NCBI RefSeq assembly: GCF_000737195.2
Contig: NZ_JALM01000056.1
Coordinates: 1-33,465, forward strand
DNA length: 33,465 bases
Reading direction: 5' to 3'
Origin: Sciscionella sediminilitoris
GTDB lineage: Bacteria > Actinomycetota > Actinomycetes > Mycobacteriales > Pseudonocardiaceae
In this document: piece after piece, positions 1 to 8,939 of the stretch
How the letters are laid out: each line of letters begins with the position of its first letter
Numbering within the stretch: the stretch's first letter is position 1
Position numbers and translations under genes: made by a program
The notes under the pieces: generated by a model
Seen by the model: only the letters and a program-made list of their open reading frames with translations
What the model was told of the DNA's origin: nothing
Database searches by the model: none

Positions 1-2435
1 GCGCTCACCACGAGGGTGTACTCGCCCGCGACCAGCTCACGGAACTCGTAGAGCCCGCGCTCGTCGGTGGTCTCGGCCCCGACGACCTCGCCACGCGCGT
101 CCGCGAGGGTGGTCGTCGCCCCGACGACCGGCTGCCCGCTGCTGGCGCTGGTGACCAGGCCGGTCAGTCCCGCGGTCCCGGTCAGCATCAGGTCGACGCC
201 GAGCGGTTCGCCGCCGACGGTGATGGTCGAGGCCTCCGGCTGGTGCGCGCCCGCCGAAGCGATCAGCACGTACCGTCCGGCCGTCGGGGCGTCGAGGCGG
301 TATCCGCCCTCCGGCCCCGCGGTAGCCCTGCCGACCTGCCTGCCGCCGGTGTCGATCAGGGTCAGCACCGCACCCGGCACCGGTTCGCCGCCACCGCGGT
401 GCACCGTGCCGTGTACCGGAATGCCGCCCGGGCCGGTTCCGTTGCCACCTGTACTCATCTGCGCTGTACTCATCTGCGCCGCTGTCATCTCCTCTGCCCG
501 GATACGGTGCGCGCCGGGTGCGCGCGGGGCGAATTCCCCGGCCGATGCGACGACCTGTGCCGCACCGTGCCGCCCGGAACCGTTGGCGCCGTTTCCGTTC
601 GGCTCCCCGATATCGCCGTTTGCCATGGCGTGTACGAGCTCCCTGTCCTCGTTCGGATCGATCGACCGCACCGGCCCGGCCGTCTCGTCGAGCAACGATG
701 CGCCCGCTCCCGCGGTGACCGGCCCGTCGGAACCGGCTTCGGCCGCCGCGGCGGCCTTTTCCTGCACACCGGAGGTGTTGCGCAGCGGGATCTCCTTCAT
801 GAACAGGAAGACCAGGAAGGCCACCGCGGCCACGATGGAGGCGGCGAGGAACACCATCTGCATCGAGTTCGAGAACCCGACGAAGAACGGGTGTGCCAGG
901 TTGTGGTCGATGTGCTGCAGGAAAGAGGAGTCCTGCATGACCTTCCCGGAAAGCGCGGCCATACCCTGCGGGCCCTGCGCCATCTGCTGGGCCACCTGCG
1001 CGCTCTGCGCGCCACCGCTCGGATGGGCGAGCGCGTTCTGGAACTCCGGGGTGTTCGCCGCGGACTTGAACGCGTCCCCGATCTTGGTGCCGACCGTGGA
1101 GAACAGCATGGAGAGGAACACGGCCGTGCCGAGCGTGCCACCCAGCTGCCGGGTCATCGTGCTCGTGGAGCTGGCCACCCCGATGTCCCGCACCGGAACC
1201 GCGTTCTGCGCGGCCAGCGTCAGGGTCTGCATGCACAGACCGAGACCGGCGCCGAACATCACCATGTAGCCGGAGAGCTCACCGAAGGAGGTGTCCGCGG
1301 TCAGCCGGAAGTGGAACAGGACCGCGGCACCGGTCAGCAGTGCCGTACCGATCACCGGGAAGATCTTGTACCGCCCGGTGCGCGAGGTGATCTGACCGGA
1401 GATCACCGAGAAGACCATCATCCCGCCGACGAACGGCAGCATCAGGAACCCGGATTCGGTCGGCGAGGCTCCGCGCACGATCTGCATGTACTGCGGGAGC
1501 ATCGCGATACCGCCGAACATGGCCAGACCGACGAGCAGGCCGCCGCCCGCGGTGATCGAGAAGACCCCGCTGCGGAACAGCTTCAACGGGATCAGCGCGT
1601 CGTCGCCCATGAACTTCTCGACGATCACGAAGCCGATGAGCCCGACGGCGCCGACGATGTAGCAGATCAGCGAACCGGTCGCGTCCCAGCCCCATTCGCG
1701 GCCCTGTTCGGCCACCAGCAGCAGCGGGACGAGCCCGACGATCAGCGCCGTCGCGCCCCACCAGTCGACCTTCTTGCGCTTGCTCGCGTCCTTGCTGTTC
1801 CCGGGGATGTTGAGCACCTTGGCGACCACGAACAGCGCGATGATGCCGATCGGCACGTTCACCAGGAACACCCAGCGCCAGCCGTCGATACCCGCGATGC
1901 TGTCCACACCGGAGAAGGCGCCGCCGATGACCGGCCCGAGCACGCTCGAGGTGCCGAACACGGCGAGGAAGTAACCCTGGTACTTGGCCCGCTCCCGGGC
2001 CGGAACGATGTCCGCGATGATCGCGAGTGCCAGCGACATCAGGCCACCGGCGCCGATGCCCTGCAGCGCACGGAACGCGGCCAGCATGTACATCGAGGTG
2101 GAGAAGGTGCACGCGATCGAACCGATCACGAAGATCGAGATGGCGGCAAGGAAGAACGGCTTGCGGCCGTACATATCCGAGAGCTTGCCGTAGAGCGGCG
2201 TGGAGATCGTCGAGGTGATCAGATACGCCGTCGTCACCCAGGCCTGTTGGTCGAGCCCCTTGAGATCATCGGCGATCGTCCGCACCGCGGTGGACACGAT
2301 CGTCTGATCGAGCGCCGCGAGGAACATGCCGAGCATCAGCCCGGACAGGATCACCAAGATCTGCCGGTGGGACAGCCCTGCTGGTGACGAAGCCTCCCGT
2401 GAGCTCGCCGCGGGTGATGCCGCAGCGGTAGTCAT
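1..2435 (-). CDS. MFS drug exporter (DHA2/EmrB-QacA type) with C-terminal prealbumin-like domains, partial
   Basis: The frame is open from ATG 2435 to the left edge (811 codons visible, stop not in window). Residues about 25-545 form a 14-helix DHA2-type proton-coupled exporter: helix 1 has the LDQTIVSTA signature, the next loop GKLSDMYGRKP (motif A), later GWRWVFLVNVPIG (motif C region), and a large loop precedes the last helix (FLVFLFM). A polar Ala/Gly-rich linker (about 546-665) leads to two tandem 70-75 residue beta-rich repeats (about 668-811+) of the carboxypeptidase-regulatory/CnaB type, each with a GxPVxGA core and GxYxL/GLYEF strand. The start follows GGGGAGGG and overlaps the MarR stop as ATGA, so the two genes are co-translated and the exporter is probably controlled by that regulator. 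Export substrate cannot be told from sequence. The prealbumin-like tail on an MFS protein is unusual; its full length is outside the window. Confidence 0.93.
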   Translation of the reverse strand, partial: MTTAAASPAASSREASSPAGLSHRQILVILSGLMLGMFLAALDQTIVSTAVRTIADDLKGLDQQAWVTTAYLITSTISTPLYGKLSDMYGRKPFFLAAISIFVIGSIACTFSTSMYMLAAFRALQGIGAGGLMSLALAIIADIVPARERAKYQGYFLAVFGTSSVLGPVIGGAFSGVDSIAGIDGWRWVFLVNVPIGIIALFVVAKVLNIPGNSKDASKRKKVDWWGATALIVGLVPLLLVAEQGREWGWDATGSLICYIVGAVGLIGFVIVEKFMGDDALIPLKLFRSGVFSITAGGGLLVGLAMFGGIAMLPQYMQIVRGASPTESGFLMLPFVGGMMVFSVISGQITSRTGRYKIFPVIGTALLTGAAVLFHFRLTADTSFGELSGYMVMFGAGLGLCMQTLTLAAQNAVPVRDIGVASSTSTMTRQLGGTLGTAVFLSMLFSTVGTKIGDAFKSAANTPEFQNALAHPSGGAQSAQVAQQMAQGPQGMAALSGKVMQDSSFLQHIDHNLAHPFFVGFSNSMQMVFLAASIVAAVAFLVFLFMKEIPLRNTSGVQEKAAAAAEAGSDGPVTAGAGASLLDETAGPVRSIDPNEDRELVHAMANGDIGEPNGNGANGSGRHGAAQVVASAGEFAPRAPGAHRIRAEEMTAAQMSTAQMSTGGNGTGPGGIPVHGTVHRGGGEPVPGAVLTLIDTGGRQVGRATAGPEGGYRLDAPTAGRYVLIASAGAHQPEASTITVGGEPLGVDLMLTGTAGLTGLVTSASSGQPVVGATTTLADARGEVVGAETTDERGLYEFRELVAGEYTLVVS
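450..479. repeat. Perfect 15-bp tandem duplication in the exporter linker
   Basis: Two adjacent identical 15-bp units (450-464 and 465-479) encode AQMST twice in the linker just before the first prealbumin-like domain of the MFS protein. The unit length is a multiple of three, so the frame is kept. It looks like a recent slippage or duplication event in a flexible linker. Confidence 0.9.
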
Positions 2436-3100
2436 GAACAGCCCTCCCCTTCATCTTGTGTGGTGTCGTTCTGGTCGTTCGCGTGCGTCCGCTGTTCAGT
2501 GTGCGCACGAGGTCCGACAGTTTTGTGGTCCGCTTTGTGCTCGGCCTTGTGCTCCGCTTTGTGGTCGGCTTTGTGGTCGGCGCAGTGCGCGGGCACGTAG
2601 TGCTGGGCGAGCGTGCGGTTGTACCGCTCGAGCAGCACGCCGAGCTGGTGCACGTCCTCCTCGGACCACTCGTCGAGCAGCCCGCCGAGCAGTTCCTCGC
2701 GGCGCCCGCGCACGTGTTCGAAGACCCGCTCGCCCTTCTCGGTGGCGGCGAGCAGGCTGGCCCGCCCGTCCGCGGCGTCCGGCCTGCGTTCGAGCAGACC
2801 GGCCTTCACCATCGCCGAGGTCTGCCTGCTCATCGTCGAGGTGTCGGTGAACAGTTCCTCGGCGAGCGCGGTCAGCCGTACCGGTCCGCCGGTGATCACC
2901 TGGGCGAGGACCCGGAACCCGACCGGATCGATGTCCGGGCCGTACTCCTTGCCGAGCGCGTGCCAGGCCAAGTGGGTGAGCCGGGTGGTGCGCAGCACCT
3001 GGGTCGCGACGTTGTCGACGGCGGCGAGCCGAGCGCTTTCGCTGGCGGTATCGATTCCGTCGTCGACCCGCGCCACCCCGGGTTCGGGAATGGTAAGCAC
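2432..3100 (-). CDS. MarR-family transcriptional regulator with His-rich repeat tail
   Basis: Winged-helix MarR repressor, 222 aa from GTG 3100. Residues about 35-165 carry the family fold: VGFRVLAQVI, LTALAEELFTDTSTMSRQTSAMVKAGLLERRPDAADGR (recognition helix and wing), then a long dimerisation helix. After residue 170 comes a nonstandard tail with five consecutive [D/E]HKA-type units (about 174-193) and further His residues. The GTG start has TGGAG nine bases upstream; an ATG at 3151 would add 17 residues but lies inside a palindrome likely to be the operator, so the shorter form is preferred. The stop overlaps the exporter ATG (ATGA). Likely role: local repressor of itself and the exporter. 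The His-rich tail could bind metal or be a flexible polyelectrolyte; this is inference. Confidence 0.9.
   Translation of the reverse strand: MLTIPEPGVARVDDGIDTASESARLAAVDNVATQVLRTTRLTHLAWHALGKEYGPDIDPVGFRVLAQVITGGPVRLTALAEELFTDTSTMSRQTSAMVKAGLLERRPDAADGRASLLAATEKGERVFEHVRGRREELLGGLLDEWSEEDVHQLGVLLERYNRTLAQHYVPAHCADHKADHKAEHKAEHKADHKTVGPRAHTEQRTHANDQNDTTQDEGEGCS
2522..2581. repeat. Five 12-bp units encoding (D/E)HKA in the MarR tail
   Basis: Five consecutive in-frame 12-bp units on the minus strand encode ADHK, ADHK, AEHK, AEHK, ADHK. The units differ by single bases (GCC/GCG, GAC/GAG, AAA/AAG). The pattern fits expansion by slippage with later drift. Confidence 0.9.
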
Positions 3101-3145
3101 GATCGTCCGCTCCAGATATCGAGATGATTGAAGTCGACGGCTACG

Positions 3146-3162
3146 TTGCATGACCCATGCAA
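3146..3162. promoter_or_regulatory. Palindromic candidate MarR operator
   Basis: TTGCATG and CATGCAA form a perfect 7+7 inverted repeat with a 3-bp spacer, 46 bp upstream of the preferred marR GTG. A related TGCAAGT element is at 3159-3165 and again at 3204-3210. MarR dimers bind such inverted repeats and often repress their own promoter. Binding here is inferred from position and symmetry only. Confidence 0.6.
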
Positions 3163-3255
3163 GTAGTTGCCGTCATCAACAATGCACCTTGTCGAGCGGC
3201 TAGTGCAAGTTATTTTCCCGTGAGTCAGCGCACAGGGGCTTGCGTTACGGTGCTC

Positions 3256-4956
3256 CTACCCTTTGAGGTCCGGGAAGTCGTCCTCGCCGAACTCGGTTCC
3301 CGGTTTCGCCGCCGCGTCCGCGTGCAGCTCGTTCTCCCGTCCACGCAGCTCCACCCTGCGGATTTTGCCGCTGATGGTCTTGGGGAGCTCGGCGAACTCG
3401 AGGCGCCGGATCCGCTTGTACGGGGCCAGCTGGGCGCGGGCGAAGGCCAGGATCGAGCGCGCCGTCTCCGCCTCGGCCGGGTACCCGGCGGCCAGCACCA
3501 CGTAGGCCTTCGGCACCGCGAGCCTTACCGGATCGGGTGAGGGAACCACGGCCGCTTCCGCCACGGCCTCGTGTTCGAGCAGCACGCTCTCGAGTTCGAA
3601 CGGCGAGATCCGGTAGTCACTCGCCTTGAACACATCGTCCGAGCGCCCGACGTAGGTGATGTAGCCCTCCGCGTCCCGGGAGCCCACGTCCCCGGTGTGG
3701 TAGTGCCCGTCCCGCATCACCTCGGCGGTCCGTTCCTCGTCGTCCCGGTACCCGACCATGAGCCCGAGCGGGCGCTGCGCGAGATCCAGGCAGATCTCTC
3801 CCTCGGTGCCCACCGCCCCGCTCGCCGGGTCCACGAGTGCGACGGTGAATCCGGGGATCGGCCTGCCCATCGAACCCGGTTTCACGCTCTGTCCCGGGGT
3901 GTTGCCGATCTGCACGGTGGTCTCGGTCTGCCCGAATCCGTCCCGGATCGTGGTTCCCCAGGCCTTGCGCACCTGCTCGATGATCTCCGGGTTCAGCGGC
4001 TCCCCCGCGCCGACGACCTCGCGCGGCGGGGTGGCGAGCGCACCGAGATCGGACTGGATGAGCATCCGCCACACGGTCGGCGGGGCGCAGAAGGTGGTGA
4101 CCCCGGCCCGGCCCATCGTCGCGAGCAGCGCGGCCGCGTCGAACCGGGTGTAGTTGTAGATGAACACGCAGGCGCCCGCGTTCCACGGGGCGAAGACATT
4201 GCTCCACGCGTGCTTGGCCCAGCCGGGCGAGGAGATGTTCAGGTGAACATCCCCGGGCTGCAGCCCGATCCAGTACATCGTGGAGAGGTGCCCGACCGGG
4301 TAGGAGGCGTGGGTGTGCTCCACGAGCTTGGGCTTGGCCGTCGTTCCGGAGGTGAAGTACAGCAACAGGGTGTCGTCCGCGTTGGTCGGCCCGTCCGCGG
4401 TGAACCCGGCACTCTGCTCGTAGGCCTTCCGGTAGTCGGTCCAGCCGTCCGGGGCGGCGCCGACACAGATCTTCGTGTACTCGCCCGGCACCTCGGCGAA
4501 CGTGGCCGCGTTCGCCTCACCGGTGACCACGTGCCGGGCGTTCCCCCGCTGCACCCTGTCGACCAGATCACTCGCCGCCAGCAGGGTGGACGCCGGGATG
4601 ATCACCGCGCCGAGCTTCATCGTGGCCAGGATCGTCTCCCAGAGCTCGACCTGGTTACCGAGCATCAGGATGAGCCGGTCGCCCCGGCGCACCCCCTGTC
4701 CGGCCAGGAAGTTCGCCACCTGGTTGGAGCGCGCGGACAGCTCGGCGAAGGAGAGCTTGCACTCGGTGCCGTCCTCTTCCACGATCCACAGCGCGGGCGC
4801 GTCCGGGGTGTCCACGGCGAGCTGGTCGAACCAGTCGAGGGCCCAGTTGAACCGGTCCAGCGCGGGCCAGCTGAACCCGCGGTAGGCGGACTCGTAGTCC
4901 TCCCGGTTGGCGAGCAGGTAGTCCCTCGCGGTGCGGAACTCATCGGTAGCGGTCAC
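3256..4956 (-). CDS. AMP-binding acyl-CoA synthetase (medium-chain/ACSM-like)
   Basis: ANL-superfamily adenylate-forming enzyme, 566 aa, expected to activate a carboxylic acid to acyl-AMP and then acyl-CoA. Motifs are intact: YFTSGTTAKPK (P-loop-like A3, about 200-210), GFGQTETT (A5), YHTGDVGSRDAEGYITYVGR (A7) with DDVFKASDYRISPFELE (hinge/A8), and KTISGKIRR with the catalytic A10 lysine near the C-terminus. Length and the SGTTAKPK form resemble medium-chain acyl-CoA synthetases; the acid used is not readable. Start GTG 4956 is chosen because AGGAGG lies 8 bases upstream; GTG 4962 in the same frame is only 2 bases from it. It lies 85 bp after hrpA in the same direction, but functional linkage with the helicase is doubtful. 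Confidence 0.92.
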   Translation of the reverse strand: MTATDEFRTARDYLLANREDYESAYRGFSWPALDRFNWALDWFDQLAVDTPDAPALWIVEEDGTECKLSFAELSARSNQVANFLAGQGVRRGDRLILMLGNQVELWETILATMKLGAVIIPASTLLAASDLVDRVQRGNARHVVTGEANAATFAEVPGEYTKICVGAAPDGWTDYRKAYEQSAGFTADGPTNADDTLLLYFTSGTTAKPKLVEHTHASYPVGHLSTMYWIGLQPGDVHLNISSPGWAKHAWSNVFAPWNAGACVFIYNYTRFDAAALLATMGRAGVTTFCAPPTVWRMLIQSDLGALATPPREVVGAGEPLNPEIIEQVRKAWGTTIRDGFGQTETTVQIGNTPGQSVKPGSMGRPIPGFTVALVDPASGAVGTEGEICLDLAQRPLGLMVGYRDDEERTAEVMRDGHYHTGDVGSRDAEGYITYVGRSDDVFKASDYRISPFELESVLLEHEAVAEAAVVPSPDPVRLAVPKAYVVLAAGYPAEAETARSILAFARAQLAPYKRIRRLEFAELPKTISGKIRRVELRGRENELHADAAAKPGTEFGEDDFPDLKG

Positions 4957-4964
4957 GGGCACTT

Positions 4965-4992
4965 CCTCCTCATTGCAGCCTCCTCATTGCGG
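4965..4992 (-). promoter_or_regulatory. Duplicated Shine-Dalgarno region (two 14-bp units) before the acyl-CoA synthetase
   Basis: Two adjacent 14-bp units (4965-4978, 4979-4992; 13 of 14 identical) each carry GCAATGAGGAGG on the minus strand. The upstream copy is placed correctly to serve the ATG inside the downstream copy. That ATG opens a six-codon frame MRRKCP whose TGA overlaps the synthetase GTG. The arrangement could couple translation of a mini-cistron to the synthetase; this is inference. Confidence 0.55.
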
Positions 4993-5041
4993 CCTTCCCG
5001 GGGCGACTCGGACAGTTCTACCTCGTCCGTCCCGAACCCTG

Positions 5042-8000
5042 CTACTGCAGTTGGTCCATGGCACGGTAGATCCGTTTGGCGGACACCGGATAGGCGGCCT
5101 TGAGTTCCTGGGCGAACAGGCTCACCCGGAACTCCTCGATCATCCAGCGGATCTCCCGCGCGGCCCGCCCGGTTCGGGTGGCCGGTGGCAGTTCCGCGAG
5201 GAATTTCCGGTATTCCTCGGCCACGATCCGCACATCCTCGGTCCAGTCGAGATCCCGTTCCGGATCGCGGGGCAGTTTCTCCAGCCGGAACCGCACCGCG
5301 CGCAGGTACCGTACGAGCGCGGGCATCCGGGCGATCCCGGTCGTGGCGATGAACCGTTTGTGCACCAGCCCGTCGACCTGGGCGCGCACATCGGACAGCG
5401 AGGTGCGGTACCGGTTCGCGTCCAGGCTCGTGAGCTTGCCCTCCACCGCCTGCCACTCGGCGAGCACCTCGCACACGGTGCGCAACAGCTCCAGGGTCAT
5501 CTGGTTGCACCGCGAGCGGGCCAGCTCGGTCAGCTTCGCGAAGCCCTCGGCATCCCAGGCCGGTCCGCCCGCCTCGGCGATGAGCGTGGCGAGCACCGCG
5601 TTGACGCAGTCGGCGACGAGCGCGTCCAGCCCGCCGTGCGGATTGTTGCCGAGTACCAGCTTCGCCCGGCCGTCCAGGTGGCGCAGCGCGTACTTGCTCG
5701 GCGAGGGCGTGTTGAGCAGCAGCAGTTTCCGGGTTCCGGCGAGCATGGCCAGCCGCTGTTTGTGCGCCGACTCCAGCAGCCGCACCGCGACCGTGTCCCC
5801 CTCGTCGACAAGGGCGGGATAGCCGGTGACGGTGAACCCGGATTTGCGCTGGCTCACCGATTTCGGCAGTTCCCCGATCGTCCAGCCGGTCAGCCCGCTG
5901 CGTTCCAGGTCCCCCGCGGCATCGGAAAGCGTCTCGGCCATGCTGGGGCGCAGTTGCTGTTTCAGCGCCGCGAGGTCCGCCCCCTCGGCCAGCTTCTTGC
6001 CCTTGCGCTCCACCCGGTAGTTGACCACCAGGTGGCCGGGCAGTTTCGTGATGTCCCAGGCGTTACGCGGCACCACGACCCCGGTCATCGCCCGCAGCTC
6101 CGATTCGAGCGCGTCGAACAGGCGCTGCTTGCCCGGCTCGACCCTGGCCAGTACCGCCCTGGCGAAATCGGGAGCGGGGACGAAGTTCCGGCGCAGCTCC
6201 TTGGGCAGGGATTTGATGAGCGCGGTGAGCAGTTCCTCGCGCAGCCCCGGAACCTGCCATTCGAACAGCTCCGGGCTGACCTGGTTGAGCACGGCGAGCG
6301 GGATGTGCGCGGTCACCCCGTCGGATTCGGTGCCGGGGTCGAACTGGTAGGTCAGCCGCAGCCGGTGTTCCCCGCAGGGCAGCTCGTCGGGGAACTCGGC
6401 CTCATCGACGGTGGATCCCGTCTCGCTGATCAGCATCGCTTTCTCGAAGTTCAGCAGATCGGGATCCGTACGCCGCTTCTTCTTCCACCAGGAATCGAAA
6501 TGCCGCCCGGAGACCACCTCGGCCGGAATGCGCTCGTCGTAGAACTCGAACAGTTCCTCGTCGTCGACCAGAATGTCGCGGCGCCGCGCACGGTGTTCGA
6601 GCTCCTCGACCTCGGCGAGCAGTTTCCGGTTCGCCGCGAAGAATTCGTGGTGGGTTTCCCATTCCCCGTCCACGAGCGCATGCCTGATGAACAGTTCCCG
6701 CGATTCCTCGGGATTGATCCGGCCGTAGTTGACTTTGCGCCCGGTCACGATCGGCACCCCGTACAGGGTCACGCGCTCGGTGGCGAGCACCGCGGCCGCC
6801 TTCTTCGACCAGTGCGGCTCGCTGTGGTTGCGTTTGACGAGGTGTTCGGCGAGTGGTTCCACCCATTCCGGTTCGATGCGCGCGTTCTCCCGCGCCCACA
6901 GCCGGGTGGTCTCGACCAGTTCGGCGGACATCACCCAGCGCGGCGCCTTCTTGAACAGCCCGGAACCGGGGAAGATGCCGAATTTCGCGCCACGCGCGCC
7001 GAGGTATTCGTTCCCCGGGCCCTCTTTGACGCCGATGTGCGAGAGCAGCCCCGAGAGAATGGCGATGTGCACGTTCTTCGGGTCCGCTTCGCCGTCCTTC
7101 GGCACCACGCCGAGCGGTTTCGCGAGCTGTTTCAACTGCGCGTAGATGTCCTGCCATTCCCGGACCCGCAGATAGTTCAGGAATTCGTTGCGGCACAGCT
7201 TGCGGAACCGGCTCCCGGAAAGCTCGCGCTGCTGTTCGCGAAGGTAGTTCCACAGGTTGAGGTAGGCGAGGAAATCGGAGTCGGGATCGCGGAACCGGGC
7301 ATGCGCGGCGTCCGCGGCCTGCTGATGCTCCGCGGGCCGCTCCCTCGGGTCCTGAATGGACAGTGCGGCGGCGATGATCAGCACCTCGCGGGCACAGGCC
7401 CCGTCCCGCGCGCCGAGGATCATCCGGCCCATCCGGGGGTCGACGGGTAACTGGGACAGCGCGCGGCCGGTCTCGGTGAGCCGGTGCTGTGCGTCGAACG
7501 CGCCGAGCTCGGTGAGCAGGGTGATGCCGTCGGTGATGGCGCGCCGGTCCGGCGGATCCACGAAACCGAAGGAGGCGATGTCCCCGAGCCCGAGCGCGGC
7601 CATCTGCAGTATCACCGAGGCGAGGTTGGTGCGCAGGATCTCCGGATCGGTGAACTCCGGCCGCGATTCGAAGTCCTGCTCGGCGTACAACCGGATGCAG
7701 ATACCGTCCGAGAGTCGTCCGCAGCGGCCCTTGCGCTGGTTCGCCGAGGCCTGCGAGACCGGCTCGATCGGCAGCCGCTGCACCTTCAACCTGTTGCTGT
7801 ACCGGGAGATCCGCGCGGTACCGGGATCGATGACGTAGCGGATCCCCGGCACGGTCAGGGAGGTCTCGGCGACGTTGGTGGCGAGCACGATCCGGCGGCC
7901 GCGGTGCGGAGCGAACACCCGGTGCTGTTCGGCCGAGGACAGCCTCGCGTAGAGCGGAAGCACCTCGGTGTCCGGGATCTTCTTGCGCGCCAAGGCATCG

Positions 8001-8926
8001 GCGGTGTCCCGGATCTCCCGCTCCCCGGAGAGGAACACCAGAATGTCGCCCGGTCCTTCGGCACGCAGCTCGTCGACCGCCGCGCCGATCGCGGCCACCT
8101 GATCGCGTTCCTCGGCCTCCGGATCCTCCGGATCGGCGACCGGGCGGTAGCGCACCTCGACCGGATAGGTGCGCCCGGAGACCTCGATGATCGGCGCGTC
8201 CCCGAAGTATTCGGCGAACCGCTCCGGGTCGATGGTCGCGGAGGTGACGATCACCTTCAGATCGGGCCGCTGCGGCAGCAACCGTTGCAGATAACCGAGC
8301 AGGAAGTCGATGTTCAGGCTGCGTTCGTGCGCCTCGTCGATGATGATCGTGTCGTAGCCGCGCAGCTGCCGGTCGTTCTGCACCTCCGCGAGCAGGATCC
8401 CGTCGGTCATCACCTTCACCAGGGTGTTCTCCCCGGAACTGTCGGTGAACCGCACCTTGTACCCGGTCACCTCGCCGCTCTCGTCGCCCAGTTCCTCGGC
8501 GATGCGCTCGGAGACGGTGCGCGCGGCGATCCGGCGCGGCTGGGTGTGCCCGATCGCGCCGCGCACTCCCCTGCCGAGTTCGAGGCAGATCTTGGGCAGC
8601 TGCGTCGTCTTGCCCGATCCGGTTTCCCCGGCGACGATGACCACCTGGTTGTTCGCGATGGCCTCGGCGATCTCGTCCTTGCGCGCGCTGACCGGCAACT
8701 GTTCCGGGTAGCTGATCGCGGGCACAGCGGCCTGCCGGGCGCTCACCCTGGCGAGCGCCCGTTCGAGGTCGGCGCCGATCTTGTCGGTCACCGAGGCGAG
8801 CTTGGCCGGATCGCGGAGCTTGCGCGCGCCGGCCAGCCGGTTGCCGAGGCGATGCTGATCGCGCGGCATGAGTTCGGGCAGCCGTCGGCGCAGTTCGGCG
8901 AGACGGTCGGTGGTTGAGGTGGACAT
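5042..8926 (-). CDS. hrpA: ATP-dependent RNA helicase HrpA
   Basis: DEAH-box helicase, 1294 aa, the usual HrpA size. In order: Walker A GETGSGKT (100-107), TQPRRIAA (motif Ia), DEAH (197-200), SAT (229-231), LVFLSGEREI, TNVAETSLTVPGIRYVIDPG (motif V region), QRKGRCGR (motif VI), then the helicase-associated/OB region and the long C-terminal DUF3418 domain typical of HrpA. It is expected to unwind or remodel RNA or mRNP in the cytosol. ATG 8926 (MSTSTTDRLAELRRRL) is preferred over the alternative start at 8977, which would run into the preceding TRIC gene. There is no clear Shine-Dalgarno. It begins 13 bp after the TRIC stop in the same direction, so the two are probably co-transcribed. No missing motif was noticed. 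Confidence 0.97.
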   Translation of the reverse strand: MSTSTTDRLAELRRRLPELMPRDQHRLGNRLAGARKLRDPAKLASVTDKIGADLERALARVSARQAAVPAISYPEQLPVSARKDEIAEAIANNQVVIVAGETGSGKTTQLPKICLELGRGVRGAIGHTQPRRIAARTVSERIAEELGDESGEVTGYKVRFTDSSGENTLVKVMTDGILLAEVQNDRQLRGYDTIIIDEAHERSLNIDFLLGYLQRLLPQRPDLKVIVTSATIDPERFAEYFGDAPIIEVSGRTYPVEVRYRPVADPEDPEAEERDQVAAIGAAVDELRAEGPGDILVFLSGEREIRDTADALARKKIPDTEVLPLYARLSSAEQHRVFAPHRGRRIVLATNVAETSLTVPGIRYVIDPGTARISRYSNRLKVQRLPIEPVSQASANQRKGRCGRLSDGICIRLYAEQDFESRPEFTDPEILRTNLASVILQMAALGLGDIASFGFVDPPDRRAITDGITLLTELGAFDAQHRLTETGRALSQLPVDPRMGRMILGARDGACAREVLIIAAALSIQDPRERPAEHQQAADAAHARFRDPDSDFLAYLNLWNYLREQQRELSGSRFRKLCRNEFLNYLRVREWQDIYAQLKQLAKPLGVVPKDGEADPKNVHIAILSGLLSHIGVKEGPGNEYLGARGAKFGIFPGSGLFKKAPRWVMSAELVETTRLWARENARIEPEWVEPLAEHLVKRNHSEPHWSKKAAAVLATERVTLYGVPIVTGRKVNYGRINPEESRELFIRHALVDGEWETHHEFFAANRKLLAEVEELEHRARRRDILVDDEELFEFYDERIPAEVVSGRHFDSWWKKKRRTDPDLLNFEKAMLISETGSTVDEAEFPDELPCGEHRLRLTYQFDPGTESDGVTAHIPLAVLNQVSPELFEWQVPGLREELLTALIKSLPKELRRNFVPAPDFARAVLARVEPGKQRLFDALESELRAMTGVVVPRNAWDITKLPGHLVVNYRVERKGKKLAEGADLAALKQQLRPSMAETLSDAAGDLERSGLTGWTIGELPKSVSQRKSGFTVTGYPALVDEGDTVAVRLLESAHKQRLAMLAGTRKLLLLNTPSPSKYALRHLDGRAKLVLGNNPHGGLDALVADCVNAVLATLIAEAGGPAWDAEGFAKLTELARSRCNQMTLELLRTVCEVLAEWQAVEGKLTSLDANRYRTSLSDVRAQVDGLVHKRFIATTGIARMPALVRYLRAVRFRLEKLPRDPERDLDWTEDVRIVAEEYRKFLAELPPATRTGRAAREIRWMIEEFRVSLFAQELKAAYPVSAKRIYRAMDQLQ

Positions 8927-8939
8927 CCGGACTACCAGT

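Noticed and set aside
243-2387. Long plus-strand open frame opposite the MFS exporter
   Set aside because: Arg/His/Gly/Asp-rich translation with no domain; it is the antisense of a gene with full exporter motifs, a common artefact of high GC.
4931-7450. 839-codon plus-strand frame opposite hrpA
   Set aside because: Low-complexity translation with no recognisable motif; the minus strand encodes a complete HrpA with all helicase motifs.
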